From Actinomycetota bacterium (GTDB lineage: Bacteria > Actinomycetota > Acidimicrobiia > Acidimicrobiales > CADCSY01): a DNA stretch of 63,986 nucleotides. The position numbers and the translations under genes are program-made. The DNA lies in NCBI GenBank assembly GCA_016781135.1, contig JADDQY010000090.1, positions 1-63,986 of the forward strand, written 5' to 3'. This document shows, piece after piece, positions 52,118 to 61,021 of this stretch; within the stretch, counting starts at the first letter, position 1, and every line of letters starts with the position of its first letter. The notes under the pieces are model-generated. The model did no database searches, was not told the origin of the DNA, and worked only from the letters and a program-made list of their open reading frames with translations.

Positions 52118-53115
52118 CCGAGCGGCGGAGGGACCCCCTCACCGGCGAGTGGCGGATGTTCGCCAGCCACCGCCAGGACCGCACCTTCCTGCCGCCCGAC
52201 GAGTACTGCCCCCTCTGCCCCAGCCGCCCGGGGGGGCTCCCCACCGAGATCCCGCTGCCCCACTTCGACGTGGTCGTGTTCGAGAACCGCTTCCCCTCGC
52301 TGGTGCGCGAGCCCCCCCCACCCGAGGTCGTCGGGTCCGAGCTGTACCCCGTTGCCCCGTCGGTGGGCGCCAACGAGGTCGTCGTCTACTCCGACGACCA
52401 CACCTTGACCCTGGCCGACATGAAGGTCGAGCGCGTCGCCCGGCTGGTGGCGGTGTGGGCCGATCGGTACGCCGACCTCGGCGCACGGGAGGAGGTCGCC
52501 TACGTCTTCATCTTCGAGAACCGGGGCGTGGCGGTGGGGGTGACCCTCCATCACCCCCACGGGCAGATCTACGCCTACCCGGAGATTCCCCCCCGCCCCC
52601 GGCTCGAGCTCGAGACGGCCGCCGCCCATCTCGAGCGGCACGGCACGTGCGTGCTGTGCGACGTCGTCGGGCGCGAGCGGGCCGACGGCATCCGGGTGGT
52701 CGGGCACAACCTCAGCTTCTTGGCGTTCGTGCCCTTCGCCGCCCGCTTCCCCTACGAGGTGCACATCGTCTCCCAGCGTCACGCCGCCAGCCTGCTCGAC
52801 CTCACCGACCCCGAGCGGCTGGCGCTGGCCGAGATGTTGCAGGCGGTGGCCGCCGGCTACGACCGCCTCTTCGGGTTCCCCCTCCCCTACATCATGTCGA
52901 TGCACCAGGCTCCGACCGACGACGGCCAGCACCAGGCCATCAGCCACCTCCACCTCGAGCTGACCCCTCTCCACCGCAGCGCCGACCGGCTGAAGTACCT
53001 CGCCGGCTCCGAGCTGGGCGCCGGCGCCTTCATCAACGACACCGCGCCCGAGGCCACCGCCATGCGGCTGCGAGCGGCGATAGGCGAGGTGGGTGCCGGC
53101 CACTTCGCCCGGTGA
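52114..53115 (+). CDS. galT: galactose-1-phosphate uridylyltransferase
   Basis: GalT exchanges galactose 1-phosphate for glucose 1-phosphate on UDP. The 333-residue product shows RRDPLTGEWRMFASHRQDRT, a zinc-binding CPLCPSRPG, FENRFPSLV, the nucleophile histidine in HHPHGQIYAYPEI and the second-half SHLHLELTPLHRS. The GTG start at 52,114 overlaps the GH2 stop by four bases, so the two are co-translated. With galK nearby only galE is missing for a full Leloir pathway. Confidence 0.94.
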   Translation: MTERRRDPLTGEWRMFASHRQDRTFLPPDEYCPLCPSRPGGLPTEIPLPHFDVVVFENRFPSLVREPPPPEVVGSELYPVAPSVGANEVVVYSDDHTLTLADMKVERVARLVAVWADRYADLGAREEVAYVFIFENRGVAVGVTLHHPHGQIYAYPEIPPRPRLELETAAAHLERHGTCVLCDVVGRERADGIRVVGHNLSFLAFVPFAARFPYEVHIVSQRHAASLLDLTDPERLALAEMLQAVAAGYDRLFGFPLPYIMSMHQAPTDDGQHQAISHLHLELTPLHRSADRLKYLAGSELGAGAFINDTAPEATAMRLRAAIGEVGAGHFAR

Positions 53116-53165
53116 GGACCGAGCGGGAAGCTTCCCGGCAAACGGCGGGCGGCGGCGTCAACAGC

Positions 53166-53193
53166 ACCGGCAGACCACCACGGTGTTGCCGGT
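53166..53193. terminator. possible bidirectional terminator hairpin
   Basis: ACCGGCA (53,166-53,172) pairs with TGCCGGT (53,187-53,193) between the convergent galT and DUF3048 genes. A nested CACCG/CGGTG pairing strengthens it. No T-run is present, so termination is inferred from position. Confidence 0.35.
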
Positions 53194-53217
53194 TGACCGG
53201 CCCAGCCTGCCTCGCTG

Positions 53218-54288
53218 CTACAGGGGCGCCGCCGAGCCGATCGGAGCCAGCTCGATCCACGTGCGACCGGGGGTGAGGGCGACGGGCGCACCGGCGCTGT
53301 CGGTGTAGGTGGTGACCGCTGCCGGGTCAGGACGCGACCAGCGACCCCGGATGAGCTTGCCCCCGGTGAGCACCCAGGCCTCGCCCTCGCCCACGGTGAC
53401 CGCCTCCGGCGAAGGTGATCCGACCACATCGACGAAGCCCGAGTCGCGGTACTCGCTGAACTGCACGATGACGTTGGGGGGTACCACCTGGGCACCGGAG
53501 GCGTCGACGTAGGGGGTCCCGTCCTGACTGCGTGCCCACCCCTCGGGGACGGCCTGGTAGCTCACCTGGGTGTTGGTCACACCGCCGTAGCCCATGCGGA
53601 TTCCGGCGGTGTCCTCGGCGCCGGTCGCGGTCACCGCCGGACCCTGGCCTCGATGGGCGAACAGCGCCGGGGGCGGGCCGGTGCCGGGCGGGGCGAAGCC
53701 GAAGAAGGCGGCGGTGTCGATGAAGAAGCGCAACACGCCGCTCCCCCGCACCTGGTAGTCACCGGGGCGGACGTCGTAGCCCAGGTCGACCAGGTTCGCT
53801 CCTCGGACTTGCTCCAGTACCCCCTGATTGGCGCCGGAGTGGGCGAACAGGGGCCGATTGAGGTTGGCGGTGAGGCCGACGTCGGTGGTACGAGCCGAGC
53901 GCACCGGTCCTACGTCGGAGTCAGTGGAGTGGAACACGGCGGCCAGCCGGGTAACGCCTCCCTCGACCCCCTCGACGTAGACGACGTCGGCGCGGTTCAC
54001 CCCGGCGAGGCGGTCCCGGGCCTTCCCGGAGTTGTCGACCTTGACCACCAACGCCGGTCGGGCGGCGACGGCCACCGCGTCTCCCACCGGCAGCCCGGTG
54101 AGGGGGAAGACGGGAGGAGCGGTGGTCGTGGTGGTCGGCACCTCCGCCGTCGTGGTCGGGGGTGGCGCCGCCGCGCCGCCCCCGCTCGAGACGAGCAAGG
54201 CGGCGACCAGCCCGGCGAGGAAGACCACGCCGGCCGTGACGGCACCGATGACGTTGCGCCGGCTCACGGCACGAGTATGGCGAACCAC
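53218..54288 (-). CDS. DUF3048 (YerB-like) exported protein
   Basis: This 356-residue membrane-anchored or lipoprotein-like protein has an N-terminal helix (VIGAVTAGVVFLAGLVAALL), a Thr/Pro linker (TTTAEVPTTTTTAPP) and the DUF3048 domain: ALVVKVDNSGKARDRLAGVN, ADVVYVEGVEGGVTRLAAVF, HSTDSDVGPVRSARTTDVGL and the second-half domain ending PVALTPGRTWIELAPIGSA. The family is common in Firmicutes and actinobacteria; its function is unknown. The GTG at 54,288 is used; a GTG at 54,267 is possible. Confidence 0.88.
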   Translation of the reverse strand: MVRHTRAVSRRNVIGAVTAGVVFLAGLVAALLVSSGGGAAAPPPTTTAEVPTTTTTAPPVFPLTGLPVGDAVAVAARPALVVKVDNSGKARDRLAGVNRADVVYVEGVEGGVTRLAAVFHSTDSDVGPVRSARTTDVGLTANLNRPLFAHSGANQGVLEQVRGANLVDLGYDVRPGDYQVRGSGVLRFFIDTAAFFGFAPPGTGPPPALFAHRGQGPAVTATGAEDTAGIRMGYGGVTNTQVSYQAVPEGWARSQDGTPYVDASGAQVVPPNVIVQFSEYRDSGFVDVVGSPSPEAVTVGEGEAWVLTGGKLIRGRWSRPDPAAVTTYTDSAGAPVALTPGRTWIELAPIGSAAPL

Positions 54289-54309
54289 CGCCGCCCGGCG
54301 CAGGCCGGG

Positions 54310-55218
54310 TCACAGCTCCCGCAGCCCGGCGATGCGCTCGTCGAGGGGAGGATGGGTGTCGAAGAGCCGGTTGAGCCAGGCCATCCGCCCCTCCGACGGC
54401 ACCCGGGCGAGCGGCGACTCGATCCACAGGTGGGCCGTCGCCCGGGACGCCGAGTGCACGACGGCGCCGTCGTCGCGCAGCTTCTCCAGCGCCGAGATCA
54501 GCCCCGGTGGGTAGCGGGTGAGGCCCACTCCGCTCACGTCGGCCAGGAGCTCTCGCCGCCGGCTCACCGCCAACTGCATCAGCCGGCCCACCAGCGGGGC
54601 GACCACGAGCAGGACCAACCCGACCACGCCGAGGACGGCTGCCGGCCCCGCCCCGCCCTTGCGGTCGTCTCGGTGGCGGGGACCGCCCCACCACAAGAAG
54701 CGCAGGGCCACGTCGGCCAGCAGGGTGATCATCCCCACCAGGGTCACCGCCAGGGTGGACACCAGCGTGTCGCGGTTCTTGATGTGGCTCAGCTCGTGGG
54801 CCAGCACGCCCTCGAGCTCGACCCGGGTGAGCTTGTCGAGCAACCCGGTGGTGACCGCCACCGCCGCGTGCCGCGGATCGCGGCCGGTGGCGAAGGCGTT
54901 GGGGGCCGGATCGTCGACCACGTAGACACCGGGCTTGGGCAGGCCGGCGGCGATGCAGAGCCCCTCGACCAGGTTGTGCAGGCGGGCGTGGGCCGCGGGG
55001 TCGGCAGGCCGGGCCTGGCTCATCCGCAGGGCGATGACGTCACTCTTCCACCACGCGCCGAAGCTCCCGGCGACGGCCACGGCGAGGGCGAGCACAGGAC
55101 CGGCTGCCCCGTAGCCGAACACGGCACCGAACGCCCAGCCCACGGCGACCACCAGGGCCACGAAGGCGACCACCAGGGCCACCGAGCGCCGCCTGTTGGC
55201 GGTGACCTGGTCGTACAG
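54310..55218 (-). CDS. htpX: M48 metalloprotease HtpX
   Basis: HtpX cuts damaged membrane proteins. The zinc motif HELSH lies about residue 141 in GVLAHELSHIKNRD, with the third ligand Glu in RRRELLADVSGVG. The family start (normally MFYDQIAANKRKT) is matched by YDQVTANRRRSVALVVAFVA, which needs the CTG at 55,218 as start; the next in-frame start, GTG 55,182, would remove it. Four hydrophobic segments are seen. It follows lemA by 21 bases, a common pairing. Confidence 0.9.
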   Translation of the reverse strand: MYDQVTANRRRSVALVVAFVALVVAVGWAFGAVFGYGAAGPVLALAVAVAGSFGAWWKSDVIALRMSQARPADPAAHARLHNLVEGLCIAAGLPKPGVYVVDDPAPNAFATGRDPRHAAVAVTTGLLDKLTRVELEGVLAHELSHIKNRDTLVSTLAVTLVGMITLLADVALRFLWWGGPRHRDDRKGGAGPAAVLGVVGLVLLVVAPLVGRLMQLAVSRRRELLADVSGVGLTRYPPGLISALEKLRDDGAVVHSASRATAHLWIESPLARVPSEGRMAWLNRLFDTHPPLDERIAGLREL

Positions 55219-55239
55219 GATGCCCCCCGGGGTGGGCGC

Positions 55240-55788
55240 CTAGAAGTCGACCTGGACGGGACCCCGAGCCGAGCCGTCGGCTTCGAAGTACTCCCGGGGG
55301 CGGAACTGGAGCGGGCCGGCGAGCACCAGCGACGGAAAGGAGTGGATGCTGGTGTTGTAGCGAAAGACGGTGTCGTTGTAGAACTGCCGGGCGTAGGCGA
55401 CGCGCCCCTCGGTGGCGCTGAGCTCCTCCTGGAGCTGGAGGAACGCCTGGTTGGCCTCGAGGTCGGGGTAGGCCTCGGACACCGCAAACAGCGACCTGAG
55501 CGCCGAGCTCAGCTCGTCGTCAGCCTTGGCCTGCTCGGCCACCCCGCCGGCGTCGAGGGCGGCGGCCCGGGCTCGGGTGACGGCCTCGATCGTGTCGCGC
55601 TCGTGGGTGGCGTAGCCATTGACCGTCTCGATGAGGTTGGGGATGAGGTCATAGCGCCGGCGTAGCTGGACGTCGATCTGAGCCCACGCGCGCTCGATGC
55701 GGTTGCGCAGCTTGACCAGGCCGTTGTAGAGCGCGACCACATAGACCACGAGCACGATGCCGAGGCCGAGCAGGATCCACCGGACCAT
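55240..55788 (-). CDS. lemA: LemA-family protein
   Basis: This 182-residue protein is anchored by one N-terminal helix (WILLGLGIVLVVYVVALYNG), followed by a long helical bundle with LRNRIERAWAQIDVQLRRRY, DLIPNLIETVNGYATHERDT and FAVSEAYPDLEANQAFLQLQ. The end carries RQFYNDTVFRYNTSIHSFPS. It is of unknown function, often found beside htpX as here. The start is the ATG at 55,788. Confidence 0.94.
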   Translation of the reverse strand: MVRWILLGLGIVLVVYVVALYNGLVKLRNRIERAWAQIDVQLRRRYDLIPNLIETVNGYATHERDTIEAVTRARAAALDAGGVAEQAKADDELSSALRSLFAVSEAYPDLEANQAFLQLQEELSATEGRVAYARQFYNDTVFRYNTSIHSFPSLVLAGPLQFRPREYFEADGSARGPVQVDF

Positions 55789-56008
55789 CGGCCGAGCGTA
55801 CCGCTGGCACCCCGCTCGCCTGGGGTGCTCCCCCGGGATACCACCCAAGCCACCGCTGCTTGTCATGGAAACGACACAATGCGACCCTTGCGGCCCCTAA
55901 AGGCGGCGTTCATACTTCACGACACTTAGCGTGACTGATCCACCACATCACGCGCTTCCCCAGGGTCGCGCATGTCCGCCCGGGCGGGATGACCGATGAG
56001 GAGTTCTC
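55789..56008. other. divergent intergenic region between lemA and the surface protein gene
   Basis: These 220 bases should hold promoters for both genes. A short inverted repeat CACG-ACACTTAG-CGTG lies near 55,918-55,933. A GAGGAG ribosome-binding site precedes the ATG at 56,009. No small gene is credible here. Confidence 0.4.
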
Positions 56009-57700
56009 ATGCACCTGAAGCGTCTGCTCGGGACCGCCACCGCCGCGGCCGTCCTGCTCGCCGGGCCGCTGCCGGCGGCGGCAGAGGAGCCGGCGGCGGC
56101 GGCGCCGACCGGCGTCGGGTCGAGCGTGGTCCGCTCCACCCTCCTCGGCGTCGATCTCGGCGACCTGCTCAACCTCGACATCCTCGATGACGAGAGCCTG
56201 TCGACGATCGACCCGGTGGACGGCGAGCCGATCTCCTCGGCTGTGCTCAACCCGGTCAAGCTGACATCCTCGGTGCTCGGCCCGCTGTCGCTCGGGACTG
56301 TGGCCACCAGCACCACCGGCGCCGAGGACCGCAAGACGGTCGACGCCAACACCGCTGGCAACGTCCCGGTGCCGATTGTCAGCGGGCTGCTCAACGGCAC
56401 CCTCTCGTCGATCGTCGACGCCGACGGCGCCCGGTCCAGCCTGCTCGTCGGCATCGGTGGAGGCGGGCTCGACCTGGTGGGCGGCCTGCTCGACCTGGGC
56501 AAGACACCTGAGGCCATGACCTTCATCACCAACGCCGCTCCCGCCCGGGCCGAAGGCGTGCGGGGCCTCAACATCCCCTCGCTCTCGCTGCTCAACCTCG
56601 GCAACCTGCTGGAGGGCCTCGGCCTGCCGCTGGGCGACATGCCCCTCACCGACCTGACCGGACTGCTGAAGGGGCTCGGCATCAACAGCGTGCCCGTGGC
56701 CGGCGAGGACATGGACACCGACGACATCATCGGCACGGTCACCGACCTGGTCGAGGGCCTGGACGTACTCGAAGCGGTTCCGGCCGTCGACCAGCCACTG
56801 ACCGGCGAGCTCTGCGGGACCCTCGAGGGTGCCGTCGGTGGGCTCCTCGGTCCCGTCCTCGGCGGGGGCGGCATGGACGACGACGAGACCTGCACCACCG
56901 CGCTGGACACCAGCGATGGCGCGGTTCCGGTCGTCGGTGACCTCGCCGAGAACGTCGACGGGCTGCTCGAGGACATCCTCGAGGGCGTGCTGCCCACCCT
57001 CGACGGGCTCAGCCTGCTCGAGGTCAGGGACGTCAAGGCCGGGATGGTGGCCACCGCCACCGACTCGGTCGAGGCTTCGGTGGCCGACGTGGTCGCCTCC
57101 ATCGGCTCGCTCAAGGTCGCCAACCTCGACATCCTCCGCAACATCGACCTGACCAAGGACCTCGATGTCCTGAGCGGGTTGGGCGACACCGTGACCAACC
57201 TGCTCAACACCGGGCTCGGCCTGGGCGACCTGCTCGACATCGACCTGCTGAAGATCGAGGAGCTGGTGGCTCCCGACGGTGACTACACCAAGGCGCTGTC
57301 GTCGCTGACCGCCCTGGGCGTCGGCATCAAGCCGCTCGGCCTGGTCGGCATCGCCTCCAGCCACGACGAGCCCACCGCGCGGGGGATCCTCGGCAACGTG
57401 CCCCTGCTGGGCGGCGGCGACATGCTCGAGCTCGAGAGCCTGCTCGGCGGCGTCACGTCGGTCCTCACCGAGGGCGTCGACATCAAGGTCGGCGAGATGG
57501 CCAGCGAGGGCTTCTTCACCCCGGTAGCGGCGCTCACGCCCAACCTGGTCGACCCGCCGGCCAAGCTCGTGACCACCCCTGACGGGAAGCTGCCCCGCAC
57601 CGGTGGCAGCACCGCCCTCCCGGCCGTCCTGGCCGTGCTCCTGGCCAGCACCGCCGTGGTCATCCGCCGGACGGTTCGCACCGAAAAGGTCGGCAGCTGA
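56009..57700 (+). CDS. secreted LPXTG-type surface protein of unknown function
   Basis: This 563-residue exported protein has a signal peptide (LLGTATAAAVLLAGPLPAAA) and a sortase-like tail: LPRTGGS, a hydrophobic helix (ALPAVLAVLLASTAVVI) and a basic end RRTVRTEKVGS. The body is low in aromatics and rich in Leu, Asp, Gly, Val and Ser, with recurring LLNLGNLLEGLGLPLGDM-like units such as LDLVGGLLDLGK and LNTGLGLGDLLDIDLLKIEE. It has one cysteine pair (ELCGTL and DDETCTT). It may form a repetitive surface layer or adhesin stalk. A strong terminator follows. Confidence 0.8.
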   Translation: MHLKRLLGTATAAAVLLAGPLPAAAEEPAAAAPTGVGSSVVRSTLLGVDLGDLLNLDILDDESLSTIDPVDGEPISSAVLNPVKLTSSVLGPLSLGTVATSTTGAEDRKTVDANTAGNVPVPIVSGLLNGTLSSIVDADGARSSLLVGIGGGGLDLVGGLLDLGKTPEAMTFITNAAPARAEGVRGLNIPSLSLLNLGNLLEGLGLPLGDMPLTDLTGLLKGLGINSVPVAGEDMDTDDIIGTVTDLVEGLDVLEAVPAVDQPLTGELCGTLEGAVGGLLGPVLGGGGMDDDETCTTALDTSDGAVPVVGDLAENVDGLLEDILEGVLPTLDGLSLLEVRDVKAGMVATATDSVEASVADVVASIGSLKVANLDILRNIDLTKDLDVLSGLGDTVTNLLNTGLGLGDLLDIDLLKIEELVAPDGDYTKALSSLTALGVGIKPLGLVGIASSHDEPTARGILGNVPLLGGGDMLELESLLGGVTSVLTEGVDIKVGEMASEGFFTPVAALTPNLVDPPAKLVTTPDGKLPRTGGSTALPAVLAVLLASTAVVIRRTVRTEKVGS

Positions 57701-57727
57701 CCACCGCACCACGATCCAGCTCCGCGA

Positions 57728-57755
57728 GAAAGGGCCCTCCGAGGAGGGCCCTTTC
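57728..57755 (+). terminator. strong intrinsic hairpin after the LPXTG-type gene
   Basis: GAAAGGGCCCTC (57,728-57,739) pairs perfectly with GAGGGCCCTTTC (57,744-57,755) around a four-base loop. The 12-pair stem with the CCCTTTCC tail makes it the clearest terminator in the window. Confidence 0.85.
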
Positions 57756-57783
57756 CTCGCGTCGCCCCCGGCGCAGCCTGGCC

Positions 57784-58422
57784 GTGACCCTGGTGGTGCT
57801 GCTGAGCACGGCGGCCTGTGGCGGGTCCGACGGTGGTGGCGACGGCGAGCGCACGGCGGCAAGCTCCACGACGTTGACCACGGCGGCCACCTCCACCTCC
57901 GAATCCACCCTTGGTGACGGCGGCGGCGGCGCCACCTCGTCCACCAGCTCCACCACGGCTGGTGACGGCTTCGAGGGGAGGACGACGCCGACCTCGGCTC
58001 CGGCCCCTTCCGGCACCGACGCCGCGCTGCTGTCGGCCGTGCGGGTCACCGGCGAACGAGGCTTCGACCGGGTGGTGTTCGAGTTCACCGACGACCAGCT
58101 TCCCGGCTACGACATCGCCTACCTCGACGGCCCCGCCCGCCAGGACGGGTCGGGCGAGGAGGTCCCCGTCGCCGGCGAGGCCCTGCTCGAGGTTCGCCTG
58201 GCCCCGGCGTCAGGCGTCAACCTGCTCGACGGCACCTTCGAGCAGACCTACACCGGGCCGGATCGGGTGCATGGCGACACCGGGGTGGTCACCGAGGTGG
58301 TCCGGATCGGCGACTTCGAGGCCAACCTCACCTGGGTCATCGGGCTCGACGACGAGGCCGCTTACCGGGTCGAGGTCCTCAGGGACCCACCCCGCATCGT
58401 GATCGACCTGGCCACCACCTGA
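57784..58422 (+). CDS. lipoprotein with an AMIN-like domain
   Basis: This 212-residue exported lipoprotein has a short signal with lipobox (MTLVVLLSTAACGG), a Ser/Thr/Gly linker of about 50 residues, then an AMIN-like beta domain: ALLSAVRVTGERGFDRVVFE, LPGYDIAYLDGPARQDGSGE, TEVVRIGDFEANLTWVIGLD and a final PRIVIDLATT. The domain binds cell-wall components in other proteins. The GTG at 57,784 is the only plausible standard start and lies 28 bases after the terminator; the basic RRPRRS preceding it in frame suggests a slightly earlier non-standard start. Confidence 0.75.
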   Translation: MTLVVLLSTAACGGSDGGGDGERTAASSTTLTTAATSTSESTLGDGGGGATSSTSSTTAGDGFEGRTTPTSAPAPSGTDAALLSAVRVTGERGFDRVVFEFTDDQLPGYDIAYLDGPARQDGSGEEVPVAGEALLEVRLAPASGVNLLDGTFEQTYTGPDRVHGDTGVVTEVVRIGDFEANLTWVIGLDDEAAYRVEVLRDPPRIVIDLATT

Positions 58423-58466
58423 CCCGACCGTGCCCGGCGCGGTGCCGGCGGCTCCGCTTTCCGAGC

Positions 58467-58484
58467 CGGCGAGTGCGCTCGCCG
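58467..58484. terminator. small hairpin between convergent genes
   Basis: CGGCGAG (58,467-58,473) pairs with CTCGCCG (58,478-58,484) around TGCG, between the AMIN lipoprotein gene and the convergent glycosyltransferase gene. There is no T-run; it could stop transcripts from either side. Confidence 0.35.
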
Positions 58485-58491
58485 TTCACGG

Positions 58492-59571
58492 TCAGAGGCC
58501 GGAACCTCCGGTGAGGGAGGCGTAGCGCTCCAGGTAGCGCTCGGCCATGCGGTCGGTGGAGAGCTCCCGGGCACGGACGAGGCCGGCCGCCACCAGTGCC
58601 GGAGCCAGGTCAGGGTCTTCGAGCACCCGGTGCAGCGCCTGGCCGAGCGCCCGGGGGTCACCGGCGGGCACGAGCAGGGCCTCCCGGCCCGGTCTGGCCA
58701 CCGCCGCGTAGCCGGGGATGTCGCTGGCCACCACCGCCGTGCCCGCGGCCATGGCCTCGAGCAGCACCATCCCGAACGACTCGCCGCTCAGGCTCGGGGC
58801 GCACAGCACGTCGGCTCCGGCGAGGCGGCGGACCAGCTCGTCGTCGGCAACCCGCCCCAGCCAGCGCACCCGGATGTCGCCACGGCACGCCGCTCGCAGC
58901 CGCTCGGTCTCGGGGCCCTCCCCCACCACCCAGACCTGGGCGTCGACCGGCAGCTCGGGGAGGGCAGCGACGAGCACGGCGAGGCCCTTGCGGGGCTCGT
59001 GGCGGCCCACGAACAGCACCGTGGGCGCCTCCGCTGGCCACGGTTCGGCACCAGCGAAGCGAGCCTCGTCGACTCCGTTGGGCACCACGTCGTAGCACCC
59101 TCCCAGGTGGCGCCGAGCGAGGTCGGCGGCCTGCGCCGACACCGCGCAGCGCCGGGCGAGGCGCCGAGCCAGGCGGCCGAGCACGGGACCGGCCCAGCGG
59201 TACGAGGCGCTGGTGCCGGCAGCGTGGAAGGTGCCGAGCAGCGGGCGCGGGCCGGCCACCAGCGCGGCGAGGCACGGTCCCGGCACCAGAGGCTCGTGCA
59301 GGTGGACGACGTCCACGTCGGCCCGCGCCAGGGCCCGGATGGTGCGGGCCATGCTGGCCGGGCCGAGGGCGATCGGTGCGACCGAGCCATTGGCCGGCAG
59401 GGCCACGGAGCGGCCGACGGACGTCACCCCGACCGGGGCGTCACTGTCGCTCGGGCCCAAGACCTCGACCTCCTGGCCGAGTCGCCGCAATGCCCCGGCC
59501 AGTCCGAGGACCTGGCCCTGCACCCCACCGGGAACGCTGAGCGAGTACGCGCTCACCACGGCGACGCGCAC
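58492..59571 (-). CDS. GT4 glycosyltransferase (PimA-like)
   Basis: This 359-residue GT-B transferase starts MRVAVVSAYSLSVPGGVQGQ, the opening typical of phosphatidylinositol mannosyltransferases and related enzymes. DVVHLHEPLVPGPCLAAL, LGTFHAAGTSASYRW, VVPNGVDEARFA, VLFVGRHEPRKGLAVLVAAL and the sugar-nucleotide site PSLSGESFGMVLLEAMAAGT (Glu-x7-Glu) follow. The start is the GTG at 59,571; the frame upstream is arginine-rich noise. It probably adds mannose to a membrane lipid. Confidence 0.9.
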   Translation of the reverse strand: MRVAVVSAYSLSVPGGVQGQVLGLAGALRRLGQEVEVLGPSDSDAPVGVTSVGRSVALPANGSVAPIALGPASMARTIRALARADVDVVHLHEPLVPGPCLAALVAGPRPLLGTFHAAGTSASYRWAGPVLGRLARRLARRCAVSAQAADLARRHLGGCYDVVPNGVDEARFAGAEPWPAEAPTVLFVGRHEPRKGLAVLVAALPELPVDAQVWVVGEGPETERLRAACRGDIRVRWLGRVADDELVRRLAGADVLCAPSLSGESFGMVLLEAMAAGTAVVASDIPGYAAVARPGREALLVPAGDPRALGQALHRVLEDPDLAPALVAAGLVRARELSTDRMAERYLERYASLTGGSGL

Positions 59572-59848
59572 GGTCAGGAGCGTTTCGGAGTAGACGTGGC
59601 GAGCACGGCGTTGCTCGCCGGGGCACACCGAGGAAGCAGATGTGGTGCGCACGGTCGGCGAGGAAGGACGCGGCGAGAGGCATCGACCGTCGGGGAGATG
59701 GGCACGGCCTCTTACTTCAGCACGTCCTGGGCGAGACGCCGGGAAGCTACGGCGACCGGGGCGGCGACGGGGCCGCTACTAGGCGCGGGATCGAGGAGGC
59801 GCTGGCCGGCCCAGCCCGCTCCAGGCTCCACGGCAGCGAAAGTGGACG

Positions 59849-60919
59849 TCAGCACCGGCGTGTCCGCGGGGTCGAGCGCCGGCCGATGCCGGTCACCAGC
59901 TCCCCCAGCCGCAGCCTGCCCCCGGCGTCGGGATCGAGGGGTGGCGTCTCCATGCCTGCCCCCTCCCTGATCCCCTCGAGCACCTCGCCCATGGCATCGA
60001 GCGCGCTGTGGGTGGGGCTCCATCCGAGTTCGGAGCGGGCCCTGGTGGTGTCCATGACCGGCAGGCTCAGGGCCAGGTCGACCAGCATCGGGCTCGCCGG
60101 CACCAGATGCAGCCGCCAGGCGGCGGCGACGGCGGTCCGCACCGGCCACACCGGCACCTTGACCGGTCGGGCGCCGAGGAGCTCACCGAGGGTGCGGGCG
60201 TCGATCACGGGATCGGCGGCGAGGTTGAACGCGCCCCGGACGGGCCGCAGGATGGCCAGCCGGTAGGCCTCGGCGGCGTCGCTCGAGTGCAGGGCCTGGA
60301 AGCGCAGCCCGGGGAGGTCGGGGACCACGGGCACCAGACCGGGGCGCACGAGCCGGTTGGGCAGGAGCGGACCGGCGAAGAGCCGGCGTTGCTCGGAGGC
60401 CGCCTGGCGCTTGAAGATGAAGCCCGGGCGCAACCGCACCACCCGGACCTCGGGATGAGCGAGCTCGAAGGCGTCGAGCACCCGCTCCAGGTAGGACTTC
60501 TCCCGGCCATAGGCGGCGTGGGGGAGCGCGTGCGTGGGCCAGGCCTCGTCGACCGGGCGGTCCTGGGGCCCGGGCGCGTAGGCGCCGACCGACGAGGCGT
60601 AGACCAACGCCGGGACCTCGGCGGCGACCACGGCATCGAACACGCGGATGCTTCCGAGGACGTTGGTGCGCCACGTCTCCAGCTGGTCATGGGTCGGCTG
60701 GAAGATCCACGCCAGGTGCACCACGACGTCGGCGCCCCGCAGGTGGGGCTCGAGGTCGTCGACGGAGACATCGACCTCGGCCCAGGTTGTCTTCGCCGGC
60801 TGCCACCTCGGTGCCCGACGAGCAAGGCCCACCACGGCCTCGACCTCGGGCTCAGCGGCAAGGGCCTCGATCAGGCTGGTACCAACGTTGCCCGTCGCCC
60901 CGACGATCACCACGCGCAT
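59849..60919 (-). CDS. NAD-dependent epimerase/dehydratase-like protein
   Basis: This 356-residue extended SDR begins MRVVIVGATGNVGTSLIEAL and has VVVHLAWIFQPTHDQLETWR, LVYASSVGAYAPGPQDRPVD, and a catalytic YGREKSYLERV (Tyr-x-x-x-Lys). The end is arginine-rich, possibly altered after residue 335. The ATG at 60,919 sits five bases after AGGTG. The 195 bases downstream to 59,653 hold no clear gene. The substrate is unknown. Confidence 0.88.
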   Translation of the reverse strand: MRVVIVGATGNVGTSLIEALAAEPEVEAVVGLARRAPRWQPAKTTWAEVDVSVDDLEPHLRGADVVVHLAWIFQPTHDQLETWRTNVLGSIRVFDAVVAAEVPALVYASSVGAYAPGPQDRPVDEAWPTHALPHAAYGREKSYLERVLDAFELAHPEVRVVRLRPGFIFKRQAASEQRRLFAGPLLPNRLVRPGLVPVVPDLPGLRFQALHSSDAAEAYRLAILRPVRGAFNLAADPVIDARTLGELLGARPVKVPVWPVRTAVAAAWRLHLVPASPMLVDLALSLPVMDTTRARSELGWSPTHSALDAMGEVLEGIREGAGMETPPLDPDAGGRLRLGELVTGIGRRSTPRTRRC

Positions 60920-61021
60920 GGTCACCTCGCCCTCCTGTGCCGCATCGTCACGAACCCCTGACTACGACCAGTCTCGGCGCGTCGCCGGACCGGGACCACG
61001 ACCACCCGAGCGAGAGGGAGC

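Noticed and set aside
53653..55665. 670-codon + frame across DUF3048, htpX and lemA
   Set aside because: Spans three well-supported - strand genes; composition is typical of an antisense GC frame.
55910..57862. 650-codon - frame opposite the LPXTG-type protein gene
   Set aside because: Crosses the strong terminator and the next gene, and lacks any motif; the + strand has signal peptide and sorting signal.
59653..59848. Open - frame ending RRLAQDVLK downstream of the epimerase gene
   Set aside because: It looks mildly protein-like but has no start of its own outside the epimerase gene and no recognised relatives; not strong enough to call.
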